Source of the DNA: Bacteroidota bacterium
GTDB lineage: Bacteria > Bacteroidota > Bacteroidia > UKL13-3
Direction of reading: 5' to 3'
Length of the DNA stretch: 48,569 nucleotides
Assembly: GCA_947456185.1 (NCBI GenBank)
Contig: CANGPW010000014.1
Coordinates: 1-48,569 of the forward strand
The translations under genes were made by a program, and so were the position numbers. The notes beneath the pieces were generated by a model that was not told where the DNA came from, did no database searches, and saw nothing but the letters and a program-made list of their open reading frames with translations. Numbering within the stretch: the stretch's first letter is position 1; every line of letters starts with the position of its first letter. Shown here one piece after another: positions 9,278 through 19,605 of this stretch.

Positions 9278-10711
9278 TTAATTCAAAGGTTTTCCGCTGT
9301 AAAAGTCCAATACTTTTTTTCTAAAAACCAATTCATATTTAGCTTGTAAATAATCGGTTTGAGATTTGATATAACTGTTTTTTGAAGCCAAATAATCGGT
9401 TAAACTTAAACCACCTAATTCGTATTGTTTTTCGCTAATATCTAATGCTTCATTATTAGCTTCTACCGATTGTAAAGCAGCAGCATGGCGTAATTGGGCA
9501 TTTTTAAAATTTAAATAAGAAGAGTTGATGCTTTTAAACAAATTTTGTTGGGTTTGTTTTTCGCTTAATTTAGCAATTTCCATTTGAATGGTGCTTTTTT
9601 GAATAGAACTATTTACACTCCAACCGTTAAATACTGGAACGCTTAAAGTAAAGCCCAAACTTGTTCCGAAATTTTTATTGAATTGATCGTTAAATGATAC
9701 TGTTTCGTTAGTTGGGTAAATAGTTCTATAAGTATTTACAATTTGATTAGTACCTTCAACTAAACCAATTGGTATAGCTAAGCTAGTTGGAGCACCTGTT
9801 CCTTGAGTGTTCAAAGTGGTATAAAATGAACTCAAACTTCCGTTCAAAGTAATTCTTGGACTTCTTGCACCTATGGCCACGTATCTTTGTAAATCGGCAC
9901 TGCGTTGGCGCTGTTTGGCGGCCAATACCTCAGGACTTTGTTTTTCAAAATCAGTATAAATAGCCAATGGCGATCTGTTTTCATCTTCTACCAAAACTTT
10001 ATTTACCTCTAATTTTACCAGTTTATTAGCAGTATCTGGCATTAAATCTATCATTTGCCAAAGGTCTAAATAGGCACTATATAATAAATTTTGTTGGGTA
10101 ATAAAGTTTAACTCCTCAGTGGCTATTTGTGCTTTTAACTGTAATAATTTACTTTTATTCAATCCCCCTAAATCATATAATTTTTGCTGACGTTCTAACT
10201 GAATTTTTGAAATGTTTACTTGGTTTTTTGCAGCTTCTAAAATTTCATTTTGTTGTAAAACTCGCAGGTAATTATTGGCCACATTTAGTTTTAAATTATT
10301 TCTACTATTTTCCAAATCGTACTTGCTTGCCACATAATCGCTTTCTTTTAAACGTACATTATTTGTTGTTTGAAACCCATTAAAAATAGGCATGCTCGTA
10401 GCCGCTCCAAAGCTATTGGTTCTAAATGCTAAATCTTCTGGTGTATTGGTTCTAGGATTAATGTTAAAACCAGTTTGCCAATTATTTGATGCTTGTCCGT
10501 TTAAACTTGGCAATGCCGAAAGTTTACTTTGGAGTAAATCTATTTTAGCATTTTCCGTTTGTAAATTTTGCTGTTTGGTTTGAATATTATTTTGCAAAGC
10601 AATATTTATACAATCTTCCAAACTATAAAATTTTTGGGCTAATGCGGAGTTACCATAGCTGAATATTGCAAAGCAAACAGCTAAAAACAAATGGATGTAA
10701 TTTTTTAACAT
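9278..10711 (-). CDS. TolC-family outer-membrane efflux protein
   Basis: Signal peptide from internal Met (MLKNYIHLFLAVCFAIFSYGNSALAQ), repeated OEP coiled-coil pattern, ISEKQYELGGLSLTDYLASKNSYIKSQTDYLQAKYELVFRKKVLDFYSG. ORF track start at 10789 extends upstream; 10711 preferred because the signal peptide starts there. Confidence 0.88.
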   Translation of the reverse strand: MLKNYIHLFLAVCFAIFSYGNSALAQKFYSLEDCINIALQNNIQTKQQNLQTENAKIDLLQSKLSALPSLNGQASNNWQTGFNINPRTNTPEDLAFRTNSFGAATSMPIFNGFQTTNNVRLKESDYVASKYDLENSRNNLKLNVANNYLRVLQQNEILEAAKNQVNISKIQLERQQKLYDLGGLNKSKLLQLKAQIATEELNFITQQNLLYSAYLDLWQMIDLMPDTANKLVKLEVNKVLVEDENRSPLAIYTDFEKQSPEVLAAKQRQRSADLQRYVAIGARSPRITLNGSLSSFYTTLNTQGTGAPTSLAIPIGLVEGTNQIVNTYRTIYPTNETVSFNDQFNKNFGTSLGFTLSVPVFNGWSVNSSIQKSTIQMEIAKLSEKQTQQNLFKSINSSYLNFKNAQLRHAAALQSVEANNEALDISEKQYELGGLSLTDYLASKNSYIKSQTDYLQAKYELVFRKKVLDFYSGKPLN

Positions 10712-10750
10712 AAAAGGTTTTAATAAAAAATTTGAAAATAATCTGATTAC

Positions 10751-10780
10751 AACATTATTTTGCGCTTGCAAAATAATGTT
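10751..10780. promoter_or_regulatory. 30-bp hyphenated perfect palindrome between divergent tolC-like and deacetylase genes
   Basis: AACATTATTTTGC-GCTT-GCAAAATAATGTT (13-bp arms, 4-nt spacer); right arm contains the deacetylase ATG (10776-10778). Confidence 0.7.
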
Positions 10781-11384
10781 TAAATACACAATTCCTCATT
10801 TGTTTCATTGGATTTTTCCAAATTATACATGGAAGGTAAAAACTACAAAAAAAGTGGTTTATTTTACTTTCGATGATGGTCCACATCCTGAAATTACTCC
10901 TTGGGTATTGGAACAGTTAGCCATTTATCATGCGAAAGCAACTTTTTTTATGGTTGGTGAAAACATAGTAAAACATCCTGAAGTATTTGAACAAGTAAAG
11001 CAACAAGGCCATAAAGTAGGCAACCATACTTTTAACCACTTAAAAGGTTGGGAAACGAATAATGACAGCTATTTTAAGAATATGGAACGCTGCCAACAAT
11101 TAACAGAAACTAATTTATTTCGTCCACCTTATGGACGCATAAAGTACAGTCAAGCAAAGCAAATTTCCAAAACACATCAAATAATTATGTGGAACCGATT
11201 GAGCAGAGATTATGATATAAATTTAAACATTGAAGAGTGTTTAAAAGCGATGAAATTATTACCTGCAAATGGGTCTATTTTTGTTTTTCACGACAGTGAA
11301 AAAGCATTTAAAAACCTTCAAATAATTTTACCACAATTATTGGAGTATTACCAAAAAGAAGGATATGAATTTTTGAGTATTTAA
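10776..11384 (+). CDS. Polysaccharide deacetylase family protein (NodB homology)
   Basis: VVYFTFDDGPHPEITPWVLEQL, VGNHTFNHL, FRPPYGR, FHDSE motifs. Confidence 0.93.
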   Translation: MFKYTIPHLFHWIFPNYTWKVKTTKKVVYFTFDDGPHPEITPWVLEQLAIYHAKATFFMVGENIVKHPEVFEQVKQQGHKVGNHTFNHLKGWETNNDSYFKNMERCQQLTETNLFRPPYGRIKYSQAKQISKTHQIIMWNRLSRDYDINLNIEECLKAMKLLPANGSIFVFHDSEKAFKNLQIILPQLLEYYQKEGYEFLSI

Positions 11385-11423
11385 CTTCAGTTGATAAATA
11401 AAAACCAATCGTATTATTGAAAC

Positions 11424-11867
11424 ATGGAAAATATTTTTTTTACCGATGAGTATTTTATGAAACAAGCCTTAATTGAAGCTCAAAAAGCATTTGATATGGG
11501 TGAGGTGCCTGTTGGTTGTGTGGTGGTAAGTAACAATCAAATTATAGGAAAAGGTCATAATTTAACAGAACAATTAAATGATGTAACTGCTCATGCCGAA
11601 ATGCAAGCTATCACTGCCGCTGCTAATTATTTGGGTGCAAAATACTTGAATGATTGTACTATTTATATTTCATTAGAACCTTGTGTGATGTGTGCTGGCG
11701 CAATATTTTGGGCACAGTTTGAAAGGGTCGTTTTTGCCGCAAATGATGAAAAAAGAGGCTTTGAAAATGCAATGGTAAAACTTCATCCAAAAACAAAAAT
11801 ACATTCAGGAATTTTGGCAAATGAAGCCGCTGAATTAATGAAATTATTTTTTAAAAATTTACGATAA
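11424..11867 (+). CDS. tadA: tRNA-specific adenosine deaminase / nucleoside deaminase
   Basis: CDA zinc motifs TAHAEMQAI and EPCVMCAGAI, size 147 aa. Confidence 0.9.
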   Translation: MENIFFTDEYFMKQALIEAQKAFDMGEVPVGCVVVSNNQIIGKGHNLTEQLNDVTAHAEMQAITAAANYLGAKYLNDCTIYISLEPCVMCAGAIFWAQFERVVFAANDEKRGFENAMVKLHPKTKIHSGILANEAAELMKLFFKNLR

Positions 11868-12917
11868 AAATTTCAAAACAGTTTGTAATTTATATTCAGT
11901 TTCTGTCCATTCACTTTCTGCATTTGATTGTATTGTAATTCCACAGCCAGCATAAGCATTTACATGGTTTTTAAAAATTTCCATGCAGCGAATATTTACA
12001 TAAAGTTGCGTTAAATTATTTGATTTTACACCTACAAATCCAGCATAAAACTTACGGTCTAAATTTTCTTTATTAGCTATAAAATCAATCGCATTTTTAG
12101 ACGGCAATCCAGCCACTGCTGGAGTGGGGTTCAACTCATTTAAAAACGAGTCTGAAATACCATTATTGTTTACTATTTTATAATAGCTCGAAAGATGAAA
12201 AAGATGTCCTGAAATAATACTTTTTGGACCCTCTTTATTAATTAATTCAAGTTGGTGTTTTTGAATTAAATTTTCAATAAATAGTTCAACTTGATGTTGT
12301 TCATCAATTTCTTTTTCGCCCCATGCTATATTATTGTCAAACAGTTTTGTTCCCGCTATTGCAGTAGTTTCTATTTCATTTTTTGATGCTTTTAAAAGTA
12401 GTTCTGGGGTGGCAGCAATCCAGGTTCCAGTAATGCTACTCGAAACCGCATATACAAAAGCATTGGGATAGCTTAAACACAAATTCAAAAAATAAGTATT
12501 GATGTCAATTTCATCATTTATTTTAAATTCTTTACACCTTGCTAAAACTACTTTACTCATTTGTTCAAATTGCTTCATTTCATGAATGGCAGCATCTACT
12601 TTTCGAACAAAATCAGCTTCAGAATCAACCGTGTTTTTATTATTTCTTTGGAATGAAATAACTTCAAATTTATTAATCTCATTTTCTAAAACACAAGCAT
12701 ATGCATTGCTTCCAGCATTAAAAGGAGAAATATAAAAAATATCTTTTTCTGATTCGGAAATTAAATCAATAGGCACAAGTTGGCTATTAATTTTACCTTC
12801 TCTTTTCACTATTTCATTAGTTCCGGGAAGCCTATAAAAAACAATAGCTTTGTTCAATTTATTTGATATTATTTGCGTATTTCTACAACACTCATTGTTA
12901 AACGACTGATGCAACAA
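11859..12917 (-). CDS. Isochorismate synthase / chorismate-binding enzyme (MenF/EntC type)
   Basis: MSKVVLARCKEF, ATPELLLKA, TTAIAGTK, ELNPTPAVAGLPSKNAIDFI, FYAGFVGV, YAGCGI. True start uncertain: the ORF-track start overlaps the upstream thioesterase by 49 nt. Confidence 0.9.
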   Translation of the reverse strand: MLHQSFNNECCRNTQIISNKLNKAIVFYRLPGTNEIVKREGKINSQLVPIDLISESEKDIFYISPFNAGSNAYACVLENEINKFEVISFQRNNKNTVDSEADFVRKVDAAIHEMKQFEQMSKVVLARCKEFKINDEIDINTYFLNLCLSYPNAFVYAVSSSITGTWIAATPELLLKASKNEIETTAIAGTKLFDNNIAWGEKEIDEQHQVELFIENLIQKHQLELINKEGPKSIISGHLFHLSSYYKIVNNNGISDSFLNELNPTPAVAGLPSKNAIDFIANKENLDRKFYAGFVGVKSNNLTQLYVNIRCMEIFKNHVNAYAGCGITIQSNAESEWTETEYKLQTVLKFLS

Positions 12918-13306
12918 AGCTTATCTTCATCGTCTGTAATTTTAATTTCCCAAACTTGAGTTGTTCTGCCAATATGAAGAGGAATTGCTTTACCATAAAC
13001 CCAACCTTTATTTGCCGAACGAACATGATTTGCATTAATGTCTAATCCCAATGCAACATACTTAGTTCGGTCTAAGCATAAATTAGCAGCCATGCTTCCT
13101 ACTGTTTCTGCTAAAGCACAAAAAGCACCTCCATTTACTACCCCAAGTGGTTGAGTCGTTCTATGATCTACAGGCATTTTGGCTAATAAATAATTGGCGT
13201 TTAATTCTATAAATTCAATGCCTAACCATTCGCTCATGGTATTTGCATTGCGCAGCTGTATTGCTTCTAAAGTTATTTCGGATGTTAAATTTAACATATG
13301 GCGCAA
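12869..13306 (-). CDS. Hotdog-fold acyl-CoA thioesterase (PaaI/MenI-like)
   Basis: QPLGVVNGGAFCALAETVGSMAA hotdog helix, TTQVWEIKITDDEDKLCCISRLT; directly upstream of isochorismate synthase, suggesting a role in DHNA-CoA hydrolysis. Confidence 0.88.
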   Translation of the reverse strand: MRHMLNLTSEITLEAIQLRNANTMSEWLGIEFIELNANYLLAKMPVDHRTTQPLGVVNGGAFCALAETVGSMAANLCLDRTKYVALGLDINANHVRSANKGWVYGKAIPLHIGRTTQVWEIKITDDEDKLCCISRLTMSVVEIRK

Positions 13307-13437
13307 TTAAACAAAAACAATTTGAAGTGCCAATATTTATATAAACAAATCTTTATCATAACTATACTTATTTAGTAAAATATTTCAAAAAATGTAAATG
13401 GCGTATATATATTCGTAATAATAAAATAAGTAATAAA

Positions 13438-15366
13438 ATGGAATATCCTTATCAAATAAAAAACTTAGATGAGTACAATAAAGCTTATCAAAAAAGCATT
13501 GAAAAACCTGAAGAATTTTGGGGGGAAATAGCTGAGAATTTTACTTGGAAAAAAAAGTGGGATAAGGTTTCAAATTGGAATTTTAATGAGCCAAATATAA
13601 AATGGTTTGAAGGTGGAAAATTAAACATTACAGAAAACTGTATCGACAGACATTTAGATACAATTGGAGAACAAGCAGCCATTATTTGGGAACCAAACGA
13701 CCCTGAAGAAAAAACCAGGATTGTAACTTATAATCGCTTACATAAACGTGTATGTCAAGTTGCACAAATGCTTAAAAATTTAGGCGTTAAAAAAGGTGAC
13801 AGGGTTTGTATTTATATGGGTATGATTCCTGAACTTTCTTATGCAGTTTTGGGTTGTGCTAGAATTGGTGCAATTCATTCCGTTATTTTTGGTGGTTTTT
13901 CTGCTCAAAGCATTGCTGATAGGTTAATAGATGCTCAAGCAGCATTTATAATTACGTGCGATGGCGCTTTTAGAGGTAACAAAGACATTCCTTTAAAAAG
14001 TGTAATTGATGATTCATTGATTGGAAACAAAACTGTAAAAAAAGTAATTGTATATACCCGAACTCGAACTCCTGTAAGTATGCTAAAAGGCCGAGATGTT
14101 TGGTGGGAAGATGAAATGGAACATGCCGAACAACAAGTAGAACAAAATGGTAAAGTTAGTTTCCCCGCTGAAGAAATGGATGCTGAAGATCCCTTATTTA
14201 TTTTATATACTTCGGGTTCTACTGGCAAACCAAAAGGTGTGGTTCATAGCATTGCGGGATACATGATTTGGACCAATTATACTTTTGTAAATACATTCCA
14301 ATATCAACCCAAACAAATCCATTTTTGTACTGCGGATATAGGTTGGATTACCGGACATAGTTATATTTTATATGGTCCTTTAAGTGCTGGCGCAACCAGT
14401 TTAATGTTTGAAGGAATTCCTACTTGGCCCGATGCTGGAAGGTTTTGGGATATAGTAGAAAAACACAAAGTAGATATTTTATATACCGCTCCTACTGCCA
14501 TTAGAAGTTTAATGGCTTTTGGATTAGATTTTGTGAAAAATAAAGACTTAAGTTCATTGAAAGTTTTAGGTTCCGTTGGTGAACCAATAAATGAAGAAGC
14601 TTGGCAATGGTATTATAAAAATATTGGGAAAGAAAATTGCCCAATCGTTGATACTTGGTGGCAAACTGAAACTGGTGGAATCATGATTACAAGTTTGGCC
14701 GGTGTTACTCCTCAAAAACCCGCTCATGCTACATTGCCTATGCCAGGTGTATTGCCTTGCTTGGTTGATGAAAATGGCGTAGAAATTTTAGGAAATTCAG
14801 TCAGTGGAAACTTATGTATAAAGCAGCCTTGGCCTGGAATTATTCGAACTACTTATGGCGACCATGAAAGGTGCAAAACAACTTATTTTAGCACTTATGA
14901 AAATAGGTATTTTACAGGTGATGGATGCTTGCGCGATGAAGATGGAAACTATAGAATTACCGGCCGCGTAGATGATGTTTTAAATGTAAGTGGGCATAGA
15001 ATTGGAACTGCTGAAGTTGAAAATGCTATTAACATGCACAGTGGCGTGGTAGAAAGTGCAGTAGTTGGCTATCCGCACGATATAAAAGGACAAGGAATAT
15101 ATGCTTATGTAATTTTTGAAGGACGACATGAAAACGAAAACCTTTCTAAGCAAGATATTATTCAAACTGTTTCACGGATTATTGGTGCCATTGCAAAACC
15201 CGATAAAATTCAATTTGTAACGGGTTTACCCAAAACAAGAAGTGGTAAAATAATGAGAAGAATTTTAAGAAAAATTGCAGAAGGAGAAACTGAAAACCTT
15301 GGTGATACATCCACCTTATTAGATCCAGGAATTGTGGAGGAAATTAAAAATGGTGCATTGGTATAG
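13438..15366 (+). CDS. acs: Acetate--CoA ligase (acetyl-CoA synthetase)
   Basis: FILYTSGSTGKPKGVVHS, WITGHSYILYGPL, DTWWQTETGG, RIGTAEVENA, KTRSGKIMRRILR (acetylatable Lys motif); 642 aa. Confidence 0.96.
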   Translation: MEYPYQIKNLDEYNKAYQKSIEKPEEFWGEIAENFTWKKKWDKVSNWNFNEPNIKWFEGGKLNITENCIDRHLDTIGEQAAIIWEPNDPEEKTRIVTYNRLHKRVCQVAQMLKNLGVKKGDRVCIYMGMIPELSYAVLGCARIGAIHSVIFGGFSAQSIADRLIDAQAAFIITCDGAFRGNKDIPLKSVIDDSLIGNKTVKKVIVYTRTRTPVSMLKGRDVWWEDEMEHAEQQVEQNGKVSFPAEEMDAEDPLFILYTSGSTGKPKGVVHSIAGYMIWTNYTFVNTFQYQPKQIHFCTADIGWITGHSYILYGPLSAGATSLMFEGIPTWPDAGRFWDIVEKHKVDILYTAPTAIRSLMAFGLDFVKNKDLSSLKVLGSVGEPINEEAWQWYYKNIGKENCPIVDTWWQTETGGIMITSLAGVTPQKPAHATLPMPGVLPCLVDENGVEILGNSVSGNLCIKQPWPGIIRTTYGDHERCKTTYFSTYENRYFTGDGCLRDEDGNYRITGRVDDVLNVSGHRIGTAEVENAINMHSGVVESAVVGYPHDIKGQGIYAYVIFEGRHENENLSKQDIIQTVSRIIGAIAKPDKIQFVTGLPKTRSGKIMRRILRKIAEGETENLGDTSTLLDPGIVEEIKNGALV

Positions 15367-15383
15367 CCTCAGTTTAAAACATT

Positions 15384-15422
15384 AAAAAAGCCAAACTTGA
15401 AATAATGAGTTTGGCTTTTTTT
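15384..15422 (+). terminator. Intrinsic terminator downstream of acs (likely bidirectional)
   Basis: AAAAAAGCCAAACTtgaaataatgAGTTTGGCTTTTTT. Confidence 0.85.
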
Positions 15423-15439
15423 AAATATTTATTGATCAA

Positions 15440-15967
15440 TTACATTTCTTCAACTGTAAAACCATCTGCTCCTAAAGCGGCAGTAAGTTGGCTAATCATT
15501 AAATCGTTGTTACTAAATTCATCTTTTTTATAATGTGGTTTACCTTCTTTTCCAAAGGTAATTTGTATTGGGTTTTCTGAAGCATCTTCAATTAAATATT
15601 GGCTAGTTTCAAAATTAGTAAGTGGCGTTAATCCATTCTTTTTTCCAAACTCATTTGCTTCTCTAATAATTTGGCTGCACAAACTGTATTCAGCTTCTGC
15701 CAAAGGTTTTCCTGCACCCAAACGGCTATATATTTCACCTAATTTTTTTTCGGTTACACCATAGCCCCAAGCAGTTTGCTTTATACCCAAACAATGTAAA
15801 TCTATTTGGTAACTTCCTATGATATAATTGGTTTTTGGAATGTGTTTTACTATTAATATAGTGGCCTTGCCAATTTCTTGCCAATCAGAATTTAAGTAGC
15901 AAACTTTTACTACTAAACTTTGTCCTCTATCTTTAATATACTTTTCAGGTTTTATATGTTTTGTCAT
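15440..15967 (-). CDS. Conserved hypothetical protein, 175 aa
   Basis: Complete ORF between terminators, followed (transcriptionally) by the hairpin at 15384-15422; motif SYQIDLHCLGIKQTAWGYGV; no confident family. Confidence 0.75.
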   Translation of the reverse strand: MTKHIKPEKYIKDRGQSLVVKVCYLNSDWQEIGKATILIVKHIPKTNYIIGSYQIDLHCLGIKQTAWGYGVTEKKLGEIYSRLGAGKPLAEAEYSLCSQIIREANEFGKKNGLTPLTNFETSQYLIEDASENPIQITFGKEGKPHYKKDEFSNNDLMISQLTAALGADGFTVEEM

Positions 15968-16000
15968 GGTCTTGTTTTTTATAAATGGTTTTATTTAAAA

Positions 16001-16030
16001 CAAAAACAGCCAAGCTTTTCAGTTGGCTGC
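16001..16030 (-). terminator. Intrinsic terminator of infB
   Basis: Minus-strand CAGCCAA-ctgaaaagc-TTGGCTG followed by T-rich run; 24 bp after infB stop. Confidence 0.75.
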
Positions 16031-16052
16031 TTGATGCTAATTTTTTTATTTA

Positions 16053-19000
16053 TTATTGTTTTGAAGCAATTCTTTTAATTTCTACTTCTTCATAAGCTTC
16101 TACATAATCGCCAACTCTCATGTCGTTAAACTTCTCTATTGTTAAACCACAATCAAATCCATAAGCTACTTCTTTTACATCGTCTTTAAAACGTTTAAGT
16201 GAAGAAAGTTCACCTGTATGCATTACCACACCATCTCGTATTAAGCGTATTTTAGAATTACGGAATACTTTTCCATCGGTAACCATACATCCTGCAACAG
16301 CTCCAACTTTAGTAATTTTAAATACTTCACGAATTTCAATATTACCAGTGATTTTCTCTTCCATTTTAGGAGTGTGCATTCCTTCAATAGCTAATTTTAT
16401 TTCGTTAATAGCATTGTAAATAATTGAGTACATGTGTACATCAATTGCTTCTGCTTCTGCTAATTTACGTGCTTGTGGAGAAGGACGAACTTGGAATCCT
16501 ATAATAATTGCATCAGATGCAGAGGCTAACATTACATCGCTTTCCGATATTTGGCCAACTGCTTTATATATTACACTTACTTGAACTTCTTCAGTCGATA
16601 ATTTAATCAATGAATCACTCAATGCTTCCACCGAGCCATCCACGTCACCTTTAACAATAATTTTTAACTCTTTAAAGTTGCCAATTGCTAACCTACGTCC
16701 AATTTCGTCTAAAGTAATATGTTTATTGGTACGTAATCCTTGCTCGCGTTGTAATTGTTTACGTTTATTCGAAATTTCTCTGGCTTCTTGTTCAGTTTTG
16801 GTAATAATTAATTTATCACCGGCTTGTGGAGCTCCATCAAAACCTAATACTACTGCAGGAGTTGAGGGACCAGCAAAAAGCATTTTTTTACCACGTTCAT
16901 CAAACATAGCTTTTACTTTTCCAGAATTTGTTCCGGCTATAATTGGATCTCCAACTCTTAAAGTTCCGTTTTGAACCATTAAAGTAGCTACAATTCCACG
17001 TCCTTTATCAAGCGATGCTTCAATGATAGAACCAACTGCTCTACGGTTTGGATTTGCTTTTAAGTCTAAAATTTCAGCTTCTAATAATACTTTGTCAAGT
17101 AATAAATCAATGTTTAAACCTTTTTTAGCCGAAATTTCTTGGGTTTGGTATTTACCCCCCCATTCTTCTACTAATATATTCATTTGAGCTAACTGCTCAC
17201 GAATACGTTCTACGTTAGCTCCATCTTTATCTATTTTATTAAATGCAAAAACAATTGGCACACCAGCAGCTTGCGCATGGCTGATTGCTTCTTTTGTTTG
17301 AGGCATTACACTATCATCGGCAGCAATTACAATAATTACTATATCTGTTATTTTTGCACCACGGGCACGCATTGCAGTAAAAGCTTCGTGACCAGGAGTA
17401 TCTAAAAACGCAATTTTTTTGCCGTTATCAAGAGTTACTTCATAAGCACCAACGTGCTGAGTAATTCCACCTGCTTCACCAGCAATTACGTTTGCCTTAC
17501 GAATATAATCTAATAAGGAAGTTTTACCATGATCTACGTGACCCATTACAGTTACAATAGGCGCACGAGAAACTAAATCTGCAGGATCATCTTTGTCTTC
17601 TTCGACCGCTTCTTGTACTTCCGCACTTACAAAGTCCACTTCAAAACCAAATTCTTCAGCAACAATACTAATAGTTTCAGCATCCAAACGTTGGTTTATT
17701 GAAACCATCATTCCTAAACTCATACAAGTAGAAATAATTTGAGTAATGGTAACTTCCATCATTTTAGAAAGCTCATTAGCAGTTACAAATTCTGTAACTT
17801 TTAATACTTTGTTTGCATTTTCTAGTTCAATCGCTGCTTCTTCTCTTTCACTTCTGGCATCATCACGTTTTTGTTTGCGTATTTTAGAACGTACTGCGCC
17901 AATATTAGGATTTTTACTTCCTGGATTTAAACGTGCTAATGTTGCTTTTAATTTATCTTGTACTTCTTTATCAGTAATTTCTTTCTTTTCACCTGGCTTA
18001 TAGGCTGGATTACTTCCAAATTTATTACCTCCAGCTGTGTTTTTATTAAAAGGCGGACGACTACCACCACCTGCAGGATTGTTTCCTTGATAGGGTGTGC
18101 GTGTTCCGTTTGGATTGTTTCCTTGGTAAGGTGTTCTTGGCGTTCCCACTCCACCAGCGGGATTGTTCCCTTGGTATGGTGTGCGCGGTCCATTTGGATT
18201 ATTTCCTTGATAAGGTGTACGTGGCCCATTTGAGTTATTTCCTTGATATGGAGTTCTTGGAGTTCCAGCTGCATTATTACCTTGATAAGGTGGTCTTGCT
18301 GTTCCATCTGCTGGCTTAACGTATTTGCTTAGTTTATCATTTGTAGTATCACTACCACCAATATAATTATTGCGCTTACGTTTTTTCTTATTGTTTGCAT
18401 CACTTGATGCAACTGGCTTGCTAGTTGATTTTGGAGAATCTACAGGTAAAACAATTTTACCCATTACTTTTAACCCTATTAGTTTTTCATAATTAGGTTC
18501 TGTCATTTGCAGAGCAATAACCTCAATTTCTTCTTTAACTATTGGCTCAGAAGCAGTAATTTTCAATTCTGTAATTTCTGGTTCAGCTATTTTTTTAGCT
18601 GTTTTAGCCGTTGCTTTTTTAACTACTTCTAATATTTCAGTTTCTGTTTTAACTTTTTTAGCAGCCGTTTTTTTTGCTACAGGTTTTTCTAATTCTTTCT
18701 TTTCTTTAACCCTTTTGTCAGGTCTAGTTTTTGAATTGATAGAATCCAAGTCTATTTTCCCTAAAATTGTTAATTTAGGAGATTCATTATCAGCGTCATT
18801 TGAAGTAGATTCAATATTTTTTTCATCTATTTCTTCAACTTTTGATGCTTTTCCTCCTTTAACTTTTTCAGGTTTTGGATCAGTTTTAGTTGTTGCTACA
18901 ACAACTATTTCTTTTAATACTTCTTTTACAGGAGCTGGAGTAATTACAATTGGCTCAACAGTTTTTTCAATAGGTTTTACTGGTTTTGATTCAATTGGTT

Positions 19001-19334
19001 TTTCGTATCTGTTTGTTAAACCAGTTTTTACAACTATGTCATCCACATAATCGTCATCGTTTGAAACAACAACATTTTTTGGTTTAACTTGGTCAATAGT
19101 AATGTCTTTAGGTTTAACTTTATTATGGTTAAACAGTTTTGACTCTTCTTTGTTCTTTTTGTCGCTTTGAAAATCGCTGAGTAATACGGAATATTGCTCA
19201 TCTGAAAGCTTAGTAGTAGGCTTAGCCTCAACGCTATATCCTTTTTTGGCCAAATGCTCCACAAGTGTTTGCATTCCTACATTCAGCTCTTTTACTACTG
19301 CGTTTAATCGTTTTGGTCCTGTGCTTTCGCTCAT
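16053..19334 (-). CDS. infB: Translation initiation factor IF-2
   Basis: [49 protein letters not shown]-domain; long acidic/basic N-terminal region and IF2_N-like start. Confidence 0.98.
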   Translation of the reverse strand: MSESTGPKRLNAVVKELNVGMQTLVEHLAKKGYSVEAKPTTKLSDEQYSVLLSDFQSDKKNKEESKLFNHNKVKPKDITIDQVKPKNVVVSNDDDYVDDIVVKTGLTNRYEKPIESKPVKPIEKTVEPIVITPAPVKEVLKEIVVVATTKTDPKPEKVKGGKASKVEEIDEKNIESTSNDADNESPKLTILGKIDLDSINSKTRPDKRVKEKKELEKPVAKKTAAKKVKTETEILEVVKKATAKTAKKIAEPEITELKITASEPIVKEEIEVIALQMTEPNYEKLIGLKVMGKIVLPVDSPKSTSKPVASSDANNKKKRKRNNYIGGSDTTNDKLSKYVKPADGTARPPYQGNNAAGTPRTPYQGNNSNGPRTPYQGNNPNGPRTPYQGNNPAGGVGTPRTPYQGNNPNGTRTPYQGNNPAGGGSRPPFNKNTAGGNKFGSNPAYKPGEKKEITDKEVQDKLKATLARLNPGSKNPNIGAVRSKIRKQKRDDARSEREEAAIELENANKVLKVTEFVTANELSKMMEVTITQIISTCMSLGMMVSINQRLDAETISIVAEEFGFEVDFVSAEVQEAVEEDKDDPADLVSRAPIVTVMGHVDHGKTSLLDYIRKANVIAGEAGGITQHVGAYEVTLDNGKKIAFLDTPGHEAFTAMRARGAKITDIVIIVIAADDSVMPQTKEAISHAQAAGVPIVFAFNKIDKDGANVERIREQLAQMNILVEEWGGKYQTQEISAKKGLNIDLLLDKVLLEAEILDLKANPNRRAVGSIIEASLDKGRGIVATLMVQNGTLRVGDPIIAGTNSGKVKAMFDERGKKMLFAGPSTPAVVLGFDGAPQAGDKLIITKTEQEAREISNKRKQLQREQGLRTNKHITLDEIGRRLAIGNFKELKIIVKGDVDGSVEALSDSLIKLSTEEVQVSVIYKAVGQISESDVMLASASDAIIIGFQVRPSPQARKLAEAEAIDVHMYSIIYNAINEIKLAIEGMHTPKMEEKITGNIEIREVFKITKVGAVAGCMVTDGKVFRNSKIRLIRDGVVMHTGELSSLKRFKDDVKEVAYGFDCGLTIEKFNDMRVGDYVEAYEEVEIKRIASKQ
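18062..18305 (-). repeat. In-frame coding repeat encoding (R/P)PYQGNN units in the IF-2 linker
   Basis: Six PYQGNN copies: [80 protein letters not shown]. Confidence 0.92.
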
Positions 19335-19605
19335 TAAAATTGTATCGAATTCTTTATAAATTGTGGGCGAATATCGGTTTTTTAAATGAAATACATTGTA
19401 TTCTGTAAAAAGTATTTAAAATTTATAGTTTTTTTATCTCCATTTAGGTCTAAATAACTCTTTTTTATTCATTATCATTTTTACAAATATTGCAATTTAA
19501 AAACTAAACTCATTGATTTTATTGAGGTGTTCAATGTGTTTAATTAATTTTTAGTGCTTTTTAAAAATCTTTTTTTTATGTAAAAATATGATAAAAGCCA
19601 ATCAA

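Noticed and set aside
9278-10789. TolC ORF start at 10789
   Set aside because: Would place 26 residues before an obvious signal peptide and cross the palindrome and the divergent deacetylase start; 10711 preferred
18062-18305. Possible CRISPR-like regular repeats
   Set aside because: Repeats are in-frame coding units of IF-2 without unique spacers; no cas genes in the window
17948-18307. 119-aa alternate-frame minus ORF and overlapping plus ORFs (17958-18319) with repeated peptide patterns
   Set aside because: By-products of the repetitive IF-2 linker DNA read in wrong frames
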